From the NCBI RefSeq assembly GCF_010692725.1, contig NZ_JAAFZB010000090.1, positions 81,303 through 145,302 on the forward strand: 64,000 nt of DNA, written 5' to 3'. Position numbers and translations under genes: made by a program. Positions within the stretch are counted from its first letter, which is position 1. Each line of letters opens with the position of its first letter. The DNA is from Flavihumibacter soli. Its GTDB lineage: Bacteria > Bacteroidota > Bacteroidia > Sphingobacteriales > Sphingobacteriaceae. Below are positions 7,951 through 14,901 of the stretch, piece by piece. Below the pieces are notes generated by a model that worked only from the letters and a program-made list of their open reading frames with translations, did no database searches and was not told the DNA's origin.

Positions 7951-9402
7951 ATGAACGATGAGCTCAGCACGATCGAAAAGACCGTTCTAAGTGACTATAA
8001 ATATGGCTTTGTTACCGATATCGAGGCTGACGAAGCTCCGCCCGGATTGAATGAAGACATTATCCGCTTTATATCTGCCAAAAAGAATGAGCCCGAATGG
8101 ATGCTTGAATGGCGATTAAAGGCTTTTCGTCACTGGTCGCGCCTTGCCGCTGAGGAACCGAAGTGGGCTAACATCGAATATCCGCCAATCAGTTACCAGG
8201 ACATTATATATTATTCAGCCCCTAAGCAGAAAGTTAAACCTAACAGCCTTGAGGAGATCGATCCGGAACTGCGGAGAACTTTTGAGAAACTGGGTATTTC
8301 CCTCGATGAGCAGAAGCGATTAAGCGGGGTTGCCGTGGATGCGGTTATTGACAGCGTATCTATCGGAACATCGTTTAAAGAGCAGCTGGGTGAAATGGGT
8401 ATCATTTTCTGTTCAATGACCGATGCTATCCAGGAACATCCGGACCTGGTAAGGAAATATCTCAGCTCTGTTGTCCCGATCACGGATAATTATTTCGCGG
8501 CATTGAATTCGGCTGTATTCACCGATGGTTCGTTCTGCTACATCCCAAAGGGCGTTCGTTGCCCGATGGAGCTGTCGACTTATTTCCGGATCAATGCGGA
8601 AAATACAGGCCAGTTTGAGAGGACGCTGATCATCGCTGAACAGGGAAGCTATGTCAGCTACCTGGAAGGCTGTACTGCCCCCATGCGCGATGAACATCAA
8701 CTGCACGCTGCGGTCGTGGAACTGATAGCGCTGGATGATGCTGAGATAAAGTATTCAACTGTGCAGAACTGGTATCCCGGCGATAAGCAGGGCAAAGGAG
8801 GCATCTATAATTTTGTTACCAAGCGCGGGATTTGTAAAGGGAATAACTCCAAGATCTCATGGACACAGGTAGAAACCGGTTCAGCAATCACCTGGAAGTA
8901 TCCAAGCGTGATCCTTAAAGGTGATAATTCCACCGGCGAATTCTATTCAGTAGCCGTAACGAATAATTACCAGCAGGCCGACACCGGAACCAAGATGCAG
9001 CATCTCGGGAAAAATACGAAGAGTCGCATCGTATCCAAAGGCATATCAGCGGGATTTAGTAATAATAGCTATCGCGGACTGGTTCATGTCGCAAAAAATG
9101 CAGTAAATGCCCGCAATTACTCGCAATGCGACTCGCTTTTGCTTGGAGATAAATGCGGTGCACATACCTTTCCCTACATAGAAGTAAAGAACAACACTTC
9201 CGTAGTGGAACATGAAGCTACTACTTCGAAGATTGGTGAAGACCAGATCTTTTATTGTAACCAGCGTGGGATTGATTCGGAAACAGCCGTAGCCCTGATA
9301 ATTAACGGATTCGCCAGGGAAGTCATGAATCAACTGCCAATGGAATTTGCGGTCGAAGCGCAGAAATTACTTGCGGTGAGCCTGGAAGGTAGTGTGGGGT
9401 AG
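7951..9402 (+). CDS. sufB: Fe-S cluster assembly scaffold SufB
   Basis: 483 aa from the ATG at 7951, the usual SufB length. Alternatives at 7915 (495 aa) and further upstream lie at or before the inferred transcription start. SufB forms the SufBC2D complex in the cytoplasm, where Fe-S clusters are built. Family hallmarks are '[13 protein letters not shown]' near the start, 'DVGIIFC.MTDAI'-like '[17 protein letters not shown]', '[21 protein letters not shown]', '[40 protein letters not shown]' in short blocks, and the right-handed helix region ending '[23 protein letters not shown]'. It is the first gene of sufBCDSE-sufT. Confidence 0.96.
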   Translation: MNDELSTIEKTVLSDYKYGFVTDIEADEAPPGLNEDIIRFISAKKNEPEWMLEWRLKAFRHWSRLAAEEPKWANIEYPPISYQDIIYYSAPKQKVKPNSLEEIDPELRRTFEKLGISLDEQKRLSGVAVDAVIDSVSIGTSFKEQLGEMGIIFCSMTDAIQEHPDLVRKYLSSVVPITDNYFAALNSAVFTDGSFCYIPKGVRCPMELSTYFRINAENTGQFERTLIIAEQGSYVSYLEGCTAPMRDEHQLHAAVVELIALDDAEIKYSTVQNWYPGDKQGKGGIYNFVTKRGICKGNNSKISWTQVETGSAITWKYPSVILKGDNSTGEFYSVAVTNNYQQADTGTKMQHLGKNTKSRIVSKGISAGFSNNSYRGLVHVAKNAVNARNYSQCDSLLLGDKCGAHTFPYIEVKNNTSVVEHEATTSKIGEDQIFYCNQRGIDSETAVALIINGFAREVMNQLPMEFAVEAQKLLAVSLEGSVG

Positions 9403-9407
9403 TTTGA

Positions 9408-9450
9408 TAATGTGGTAATATGCTAATGTGGTAGTATGTTAATGTGGGAA
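9408..9450. repeat. Short A/T-rich tandem repeat between sufB and sufC
   Basis: About 2.6 copies of a 16-bp unit close to TAATGTGGTAATATGT occur just after the sufB stop. This is the only gap (90 bp) inside an otherwise very tight operon. The unit resembles low-complexity spacers elsewhere in the window (near 39275 and 55565). Confidence 0.7.
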
Positions 9451-9492
9451 TGGCAAATTGATTAATGAATGATGATTAAATGAGATAATGTT

Positions 9493-10257
9493 ATGCTGAA
9501 GATTCAGAATTTACAGGCGGGAATAGAAGGAAGGACAATATTAAAGGGTATTAATCTTGAAATAAAAGCGGGTGAAGTGCATGCAATCATGGGTCCTAAC
9601 GGCTCCGGCAAAAGCACGCTGGCATCCGTTATTGCCGGTAAGACCGATTACGAAGTGACGGAGGGTCGGATCGAGTTTATGGGTAAAGATCTGTTGGATA
9701 TGCTACCCGAAAAGAGGGCTGGAGAAGGCTTATTCCTGGGCTTTCAATACCCGGTTGAAATACCCGGTCTGAGCACAACTAATTTTATTAAGACTGCCGT
9801 CAATGAATTGCGCAAATACCGGGGTGAGGAGCCCCTGGATGCGGTCGCTTTCCTAAGACTAATGAAGGAGAAGATGGCCCTGATGGACATACAGCAGCCC
9901 TTGCTGAGTCGTTCATTGAATGAAGGTTTTTCGGGTGGCGAGAAAAAAAGGAATGAGATCTTCCAGATGGCGATGCTGCAGCCCAAACTTGCGATCCTTG
10001 ACGAAACGGATTCCGGCCTTGATATTGATGCCATCCGGATTGTAGCTAATGGCGTTAACAAGCTTCGCAGTAAGGATAATGCGGTTCTCCTGATAACCCA
10101 TTACCAGCGATTACTTGATTTTATTATTCCGGATTTCGTGCATGTTCTTTATAACGGCCGGATCGTCAAATCGGGAACCAAGGAACTTGCCCTTGAACTG
10201 GAATTGAAAGGTTACGACTTCATTAAAAATGATCTGAATATCGCTGAGACGGTCTGA
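9493..10257 (+). CDS. sufC: Fe-S assembly ATPase SufC
   Basis: 254 aa ABC-type ATPase without membrane partner. Walker A is GPNGSGKST at residues 34-42. The signature is 'FSGGEKKRNEI' (~146), the Walker B plus SufC-type 'LAILDETDSGLDIDA' starts about 165, and the switch His is in 'LLITHYQR'. The 'ETDSGLD' form (rather than E-P-T/S) and the '.KKRNEIFQ' continuation are specific to SufC. It powers conformational change of SufB-SufD. It lies second in the operon, 90 bp after sufB. Confidence 0.97.
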   Translation: MLKIQNLQAGIEGRTILKGINLEIKAGEVHAIMGPNGSGKSTLASVIAGKTDYEVTEGRIEFMGKDLLDMLPEKRAGEGLFLGFQYPVEIPGLSTTNFIKTAVNELRKYRGEEPLDAVAFLRLMKEKMALMDIQQPLLSRSLNEGFSGGEKKRNEIFQMAMLQPKLAILDETDSGLDIDAIRIVANGVNKLRSKDNAVLLITHYQRLLDFIIPDFVHVLYNGRIVKSGTKELALELELKGYDFIKNDLNIAETV

Positions 10258-10281
10258 GGCACTGGATATAATACAGAGAGA

Positions 10282-11592
10282 ATGGATACGATAGAATATT
10301 TAACCGGCCAGTTTCATGAATTTCCGCAGGACAGTATTGACCGCGGACTTGACATCTTACGGCAGGATGCATTTAACGCGTTTAATACCATGGGTATTCC
10401 TGGCATGAAGCATGAGGAATGGAAATATACCCGGATCAATAAACTCTTCAATACGGATTATTCTCTTTCAGCGGATCCTGCGGATCATTCCGTTAGCACT
10501 TCTGACTTGGGACCATACCGCCTTCCGGGGAATAAAGATGCTAATGAGCTTTTCTTTATCAATGGCCGGTTCGCTTTTGATCTGTCTGTCATTCAATCCG
10601 CCGGCCTGCAGGTACTGCCAATATCAACTGCTTATAATGGTGAGCATCGTGATGTCATTGCAGAAAATCTTAGCCATAGCAGCCGCTATCTTAAGGATGG
10701 GATTAATGCCCTCAACACGGCTTTCTTACAGCACGGTGTGTTCATTCAGGTTGGCAGAGGTTTAATACTTGAACATCCGGTCTACATTTACAATATTACT
10801 GACGCCCGGACAGCTAATATCTTTTCGCAACCCCGCTCGCTGGTCAATATCAACGAGGGAGCGCAGGTTCAGATGGTCGAGACATTTATCACGTTCGGCA
10901 TGAACGAGAGTTTCACTAACCAGGTAATGGAGGTAGTAGTTCAGCAGGATGCTGTTGTTGAATATTACAAAATTCAGAACGACGCAAGTCATACAAATCA
11001 GGTTAGCACTACACACTTCAGGCAGACGGCAAAAAGTTACGTTCATACGGTTACTATTTCATTGAATGGGGGGATAGTTCGGAACAACCTGAATATGGTG
11101 ATGGATGCAGAGCATTGCGAGTCGCATTTATATGGATTGTATTTCCAGCAGGGTAAAAGCCATATCGATAACCATACTATCGTCGATAACGCGATGCCTA
11201 ACTGCCTGAGCAACGAATTCTATAAGGGTATTCTGGACGGCAACTCGAGCGGTGTTTTCAACGGTAAGATCTTTGTTCAACGCGACGCGCAAAAGACCAA
11301 TGCATATCAATCCAATAAGAATGTTTTGTTATCGGAGGAAGCGAGCGTTAATACAAAGCCGCAGCTGGAAATATTTGCCGATGACGTTAAATGTTCCCAT
11401 GGCTGTACTGTTGGCCGCCTGGACGAAGAGGGGCTTTTTTACCTCCGTTCGCGGGGCATCAGTGAAAAGATCGCGCGCTCTTTACTCCTTCATGGTTTTG
11501 TTGTTGACATTCTGGATAAAATAAGGCTGGCAGTCATACGCAATTATGCTGATCAGCTGATTTCTGAACGATTAGAATTTGATATATCATGA
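10282..11592 (+). CDS. sufD: Fe-S assembly protein SufD
   Basis: 436 aa, the SufB paralogue that completes the SufBC2D scaffold. Recognisable SufD blocks are 'GIPGMKHEEWKYTRIN' near the N-terminus and the beta-helix core 'SHIDNHTIVDNAMPNCLSNEFYKGIL' (in short segments). Also present are 'GVFNGKIFVQRDAQKTNAYQ', which includes the conserved region around the SufB-SufD interface, 'VKCSHGCTVGRLDEE', and a C-terminal 'YLRSRGISEKIARSLLLHGF'. It starts 24 bp after sufC and overlaps sufS by 4 bases (ATGA), indicating coupled translation. Confidence 0.95.
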   Translation: MDTIEYLTGQFHEFPQDSIDRGLDILRQDAFNAFNTMGIPGMKHEEWKYTRINKLFNTDYSLSADPADHSVSTSDLGPYRLPGNKDANELFFINGRFAFDLSVIQSAGLQVLPISTAYNGEHRDVIAENLSHSSRYLKDGINALNTAFLQHGVFIQVGRGLILEHPVYIYNITDARTANIFSQPRSLVNINEGAQVQMVETFITFGMNESFTNQVMEVVVQQDAVVEYYKIQNDASHTNQVSTTHFRQTAKSYVHTVTISLNGGIVRNNLNMVMDAEHCESHLYGLYFQQGKSHIDNHTIVDNAMPNCLSNEFYKGILDGNSSGVFNGKIFVQRDAQKTNAYQSNKNVLLSEEASVNTKPQLEIFADDVKCSHGCTVGRLDEEGLFYLRSRGISEKIARSLLLHGFVVDILDKIRLAVIRNYADQLISERLEFDIS

Positions 11593-12833
11593 CAGAGACG
11601 CAAATCCTGGAAAATAAGCTCGATGTCTATGCAATCAGGCAGCAGTTTCCAATACTAAGCCGGGACGTTAAGGATAAACCCCTCGTTTATTTCGATAATG
11701 CGGCGACCTCCCAGAAACCGCGGGTGGTTATAGATGCGCTAAGCAATTATTATCAGCAGTATAATGCGAATATTCACCGCGGTATCCATACGCTTGCAGA
11801 GGAAGCGACAATGGCCTTTGAAGCAACGCGGGATTCAGTGCAGGCTTTTATTAATGCTTCTGAAAGGGAGGAAATAATTTTCACAAGGGGAACTACCGAA
11901 GGGATTAACCTGGTTGCCTATACCTGGGGCCGGCAGAATATCGGTGAGGGGGATGAGATCATTGTATCGGTTATGGAACACCACTCGAATATTGTTCCCT
12001 GGCAGATACTATGCAAGGAGAAAAAAGCGGTCTTAAAAGTAATTCCTGTAAATGAAGAAGGGGACCTGATTGTTGAAGAATATCAAAAGCTGTTAAGCGA
12101 CCGGACAAAGCTTGTTTCGATCGCGCATGTATCCAACGCACTCGGGACGGTAAACCCTGTCCGGCGGATCATTGAACTTGCCCATGACGCCGGAGCACTG
12201 GTCGTGGTAGACGGGGCGCAGTCAGCTGTTCACCTCGATATTGATGTTCAGCAGATGGATTGTGATTTCTTTGCCTTTTCTGCTCATAAACTGTACGGTC
12301 CTACCGGAACGGGTGTACTTTATGGCAAAAAACGGTTACTGGAAAGCATGCCTGTTTTTTTAGGCGGCGGAGAAATGATTAAAGAGGTTTCCTTTGAAAA
12401 AACTACCTATGCTGATCTGCCATATAAATTTGAAGCAGGTACTCCAAATATTGCGGACACAATTGCATTTAAAGCTGCACTTGAATTCACCAGCTCTATC
12501 GGCAAGCAAAGGATCCGCGATCATGAAATGGAATTACTGAGTTATGCGACGTCGCGACTGACGGAAATACCGGGGCTAAAGATCATTGGTCAAGCTAAAG
12601 AAAAGATCAGCGTGATTTCATTCATAATCGATAAGCTGCATCACCAGGATATTGGAATTCTATTGGATAATCAGGGAGTAGCACTTAGGACCGGCCACCA
12701 TTGTACGCAGCCTCTAATGCAACGATTTGGAATTTCAGGAACCACCCGTGCTTCGTTCGCGATATATAACACGAAAGATGAAATTGATATAATGATAAGT
12801 GGTGTGAAGAAGGCAATTAAAATGTTATCCTGA
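11589..12833 (+). CDS. sufS: Cysteine desulfurase SufS
   Basis: 414 aa PLP-dependent group II cysteine desulfurase that supplies sulfur as a persulfide. The PLP lysine is K234 in 'FAFSAHKLYGPTGTG', and the catalytic cysteine is C372 in 'RTGHHCTQPLM' with the short SufS-type loop. Other family blocks are 'YFDNAATSQKP', 'NIHRGIHTLAEEAT' and 'VMEHHSNIVPWQ'. It is followed after 3 bases by sufE, its usual activator. Confidence 0.97.
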   Translation: MTETQILENKLDVYAIRQQFPILSRDVKDKPLVYFDNAATSQKPRVVIDALSNYYQQYNANIHRGIHTLAEEATMAFEATRDSVQAFINASEREEIIFTRGTTEGINLVAYTWGRQNIGEGDEIIVSVMEHHSNIVPWQILCKEKKAVLKVIPVNEEGDLIVEEYQKLLSDRTKLVSIAHVSNALGTVNPVRRIIELAHDAGALVVVDGAQSAVHLDIDVQQMDCDFFAFSAHKLYGPTGTGVLYGKKRLLESMPVFLGGGEMIKEVSFEKTTYADLPYKFEAGTPNIADTIAFKAALEFTSSIGKQRIRDHEMELLSYATSRLTEIPGLKIIGQAKEKISVISFIIDKLHHQDIGILLDNQGVALRTGHHCTQPLMQRFGISGTTRASFAIYNTKDEIDIMISGVKKAIKMLS

Positions 12834-12836
12834 TCT

Positions 12837-13280
12837 ATGAATGAGCAAAGAACAATAGCAGAAATAGAAGCCGAGATAATCGATGAATTTTCGCTGTTTG
12901 ATTCCTGGGATGATAAATATGAATACATCATTGATCTTGGTAAGAAATTGCCCCCATTGGATGATAAATATAAGATAGACGAAAACAGGGTGAGAGGTTG
13001 TCAGTCGACAGTGTACCTGGTTGCAGAGAGCAGTAACGGAAGAATTTATTATGAAGCGGATAGTGATGCTGTGATCGTGAAAGGTCTTATCAGTATGCTG
13101 ATCAGGGTACTATCAGGTCAGCCGGCCGAAGCAATAATCGACGCAAAGCTGGACTTTGTTCGCGAGATCGGGATGATGACCCATCTGGCGCAGACACGCT
13201 CCAATGGTCTACTGGCAATGATCAGGCAAATAAAGAATTATGCACTTGCGCATAAGATCAAAAATGAAACAACAGTATAA
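12837..13280 (+). CDS. sufE: Sulfur acceptor SufE
   Basis: 147 aa. It accepts persulfide sulfur from SufS and passes it to SufB. The acceptor cysteine is C55 in 'RVRGCQSTVYL', equivalent to Cys51 of the E. coli protein, and 'FSLFDSWDDKYEYIIDLGKKLP' is the typical N-terminal helix region. It lies 3 bp after sufS and 2 bp before sufT, so the order follows the SufS-SufE pathway. Confidence 0.95.
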   Translation: MNEQRTIAEIEAEIIDEFSLFDSWDDKYEYIIDLGKKLPPLDDKYKIDENRVRGCQSTVYLVAESSNGRIYYEADSDAVIVKGLISMLIRVLSGQPAEAIIDAKLDFVREIGMMTHLAQTRSNGLLAMIRQIKNYALAHKIKNETTV

Positions 13281-13282
13281 AA

Positions 13283-13594
13283 ATGGACAATGGCGAATTA
13301 AAAGGAAAAGTAATTGAATGTTTGCAGACCATTTATGATCCGGAAATTCCTGTGAACATTTACGAGCTCGGACTGATCTATGAAACCGAAATTCTTCCTA
13401 TCAATAATGTGCAAATTGTTATGACCTTAACATCACCTGGTTGCCCTGCAGCGCAGGTTATTCCCGTAGAAATAGAGCATAAAGTTAAACAGATAGAGGG
13501 AGTAAATGAGGTTTATGTTTCTGTGGTGTGGGATCCGCCATGGGATAAAAGTATGATGTCTGAAGCGGCGCAGCTGGAATTAGGATTTTTATAA
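13283..13594 (+). CDS. sufT: SufT/MIP18-family (DUF59) Fe-S assembly factor
   Basis: 103 aa, a single DUF59 domain: 'VIECLQTIYDPEIPVNIYELGLIY', 'VMTLTSPGCPAAQVIP' and a C-terminal 'SVVWDPPWDKSMMSEAAQLELGF', which is the usual SufT ending. The family helps mature Fe-S proteins; the conserved D-P-E and the Cys in 'SPGCP' are present. It is the last gene of the Suf operon and begins 2 bases after sufE. No A-type carrier (sufA) is present in this operon. Confidence 0.92.
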   Translation: MDNGELKGKVIECLQTIYDPEIPVNIYELGLIYETEILPINNVQIVMTLTSPGCPAAQVIPVEIEHKVKQIEGVNEVYVSVVWDPPWDKSMMSEAAQLELGFL

Positions 13595-13735
13595 ACAGAA
13601 GCGACAATTCCATAATTGCATTTTTAAATTCGCTGAACTATATTCCAGCAATTAGCAGAACAATTACAATTAGTACACAATTTATTATCTCTAAAATTTA
13701 ATGTATCCGGTCTTATATTTAATGCCCAAAACCTC

Positions 13736-14215
13736 ATGAAGATCACAGCACAGGAAGAGTATGGACTCAGGGTGTTGATACGCATTGCAGCTAATAAAAG
13801 CAATGCCGGGCTGAGCATTCCTCAGCTGACAGAACTCGAAGGCTTAAGTGTCCCGTATGTTGCCAAGCTAACCCGAATTCTTCGAATGGGAGGGTTTATT
13901 AACAGTACACCGGGCCACAAGGGAGGGTACATTCTCGCAAGGCCTGCAGCGCTGATAGGAATTAAGGAGGTGTTAAAGGTATTAGGTGGAGTTTTGTTCA
14001 GCGATGACTTTTGCAATAATCATTCAGGAACTTTAAAGCTCTGCTCAAACTCGGTTGATTGTTCTTCACGCTCACTGTGGAATTTAGTTCAGATAACAGT
14101 TGATCAGCTGCTTGACAAGATCAGTCTTGATGATCTCGTACATTCAGAACAGGAGTCGTCTGAAATTCTAAAACAGCTTACACAACCCAAGGTGGCACTA
14201 AGCGGTAGCTTTTGA
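13736..14215 (+). CDS. Rrf2/IscR-family transcriptional regulator
   Basis: 159 aa. A winged helix at residues ~1-80 ('MKITAQEEYGLRVLIRIA', 'LSIPQLTELEGLSVPYVAKLTRIL', 'GFINSTPGHKGGYILARP') is the Rrf2 signature. Three cysteines, C93, C103 and C109, could hold an Fe-S cluster. The spacing is C-x9-C-x5-C instead of C-x5-C-x5-C of E. coli IscR. Rrf2 proteins often sense Fe-S status and control suf or isc genes. Its place 141 bp after sufT, same strand, makes control of the Suf operon the natural guess. The gene probably has its own promoter in that gap. Confidence 0.88.
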   Translation: MKITAQEEYGLRVLIRIAANKSNAGLSIPQLTELEGLSVPYVAKLTRILRMGGFINSTPGHKGGYILARPAALIGIKEVLKVLGGVLFSDDFCNNHSGTLKLCSNSVDCSSRSLWNLVQITVDQLLDKISLDDLVHSEQESSEILKQLTQPKVALSGSF

Positions 14216-14233
14216 GTTTTTTGTAAATAAAAA

Positions 14234-14256
14234 AGGGCCTGTCCCCGGATCGCCCT
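14234..14256 (-). terminator. Weak terminator for the 91-aa basic protein gene
   Basis: Read on the minus strand, AGGGC...GCCCT (5 bp) is followed by TTTTTTATTT. The stem is short, but position and T-tract suit termination of the gene at 14282-14557. Confidence 0.4.
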
Positions 14257-14281
14257 GTATCCCTTGCTCGATACTTAAATC

Positions 14282-14557
14282 CTACTCGCCTAATTGATCC
14301 GGGGAAACTTCGGTCTCGACTACTTTTATTTTAGGTTTCCTTCCTCTTTTTGCACCTCCTGGTTTGGCAGCACGTCTTCTTTTTGGTGCGGCAGGACCTT
14401 CAGTTTTTGGCTTCCTGCCTCTTTTTGCAGGAGTTTCGGTTACGGCAGATCCTTCCAATGCGTTTAATGCGTTCTGAGCAGATTCAAGATCTTTAGTTAA
14501 TTGTGCCACTTTTTCTTTTAGAAAGTTGACTACATCTTGCTGTGTTACTTTTGCCAT
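14282..14557 (-). CDS. Small basic protein with coiled coil and AT-hook-like motifs
   Basis: 91 aa. Residues 1-36 form a helix with heptad character ('VVNFLKEKVAQLTKDLESAQNAL'). Residues ~44-80 are Lys/Arg/Pro/Ala-rich with two copies of 'KRGRKPK', which contains the 'RGRKP' core close to the AT-hook motif (R-G-R-P), and an additional 'KRRRAAKPGG'. The C-terminus turns acidic. DNA binding in the minor groove, perhaps as a nucleoid protein, is inferred from composition. I recognise no named family. It is convergent with the Rrf2 gene. Confidence 0.7.
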   Translation of the reverse strand: MAKVTQQDVVNFLKEKVAQLTKDLESAQNALNALEGSAVTETPAKRGRKPKTEGPAAPKRRRAAKPGGAKRGRKPKIKVVETEVSPDQLGE

Positions 14558-14901
14558 TTTAAATTATGTATTGTGTATGGCAATTTAGCATTTGTAATTT
14601 AAATTTAAATACTGCGGATCTGATGAGCACGATGTTGTGAATATTTTCAATTGTTAGAAAGATACCGTTGTTATATAGCGGGAATTAAATTCAATAGCCA
14701 ATTTTTTTAAGCTTGTAAGTGCTGATATTTATCTTGTTACAGCAATTTTAAGTTGAGATTTTTAAAAGGACGTCATTAAAAGAATAATTCCGTAAATTAC
14801 ATAATCACCCCTTTCGGGGGATGAAAGGCAATAATAAAAAACATTAATTTGTATTTAATGCCGGAACTCTTTCCCAACCGCCAGGTTTAAAATCTGAATG
14901 A
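14558..14901. other. 344-bp intergenic region upstream of the sensor kinase
   Basis: This A/T-rich stretch serves two divergent genes. No small ORF is convincing. It holds the first copy of the 19-bp ATCACCC-N5-GGGGGAT motif, 79 bp before the kinase ATG. Confidence 0.7.
14804..14822 (+). promoter_or_regulatory. ATCACCC-N5-GGGGGAT motif, copy 1
   Basis: Imperfect palindrome ATCACCC-CTTTC-GGGGGAT. Both arms and the 5-bp spacer length are identical in two other copies (18747-18765 inverted, 19498-19516). It ends 79 bp upstream of the sensor kinase gene. A likely binding site for the adjacent LuxR-type regulator (17903-18535), by inference from location and symmetry. Confidence 0.65.
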
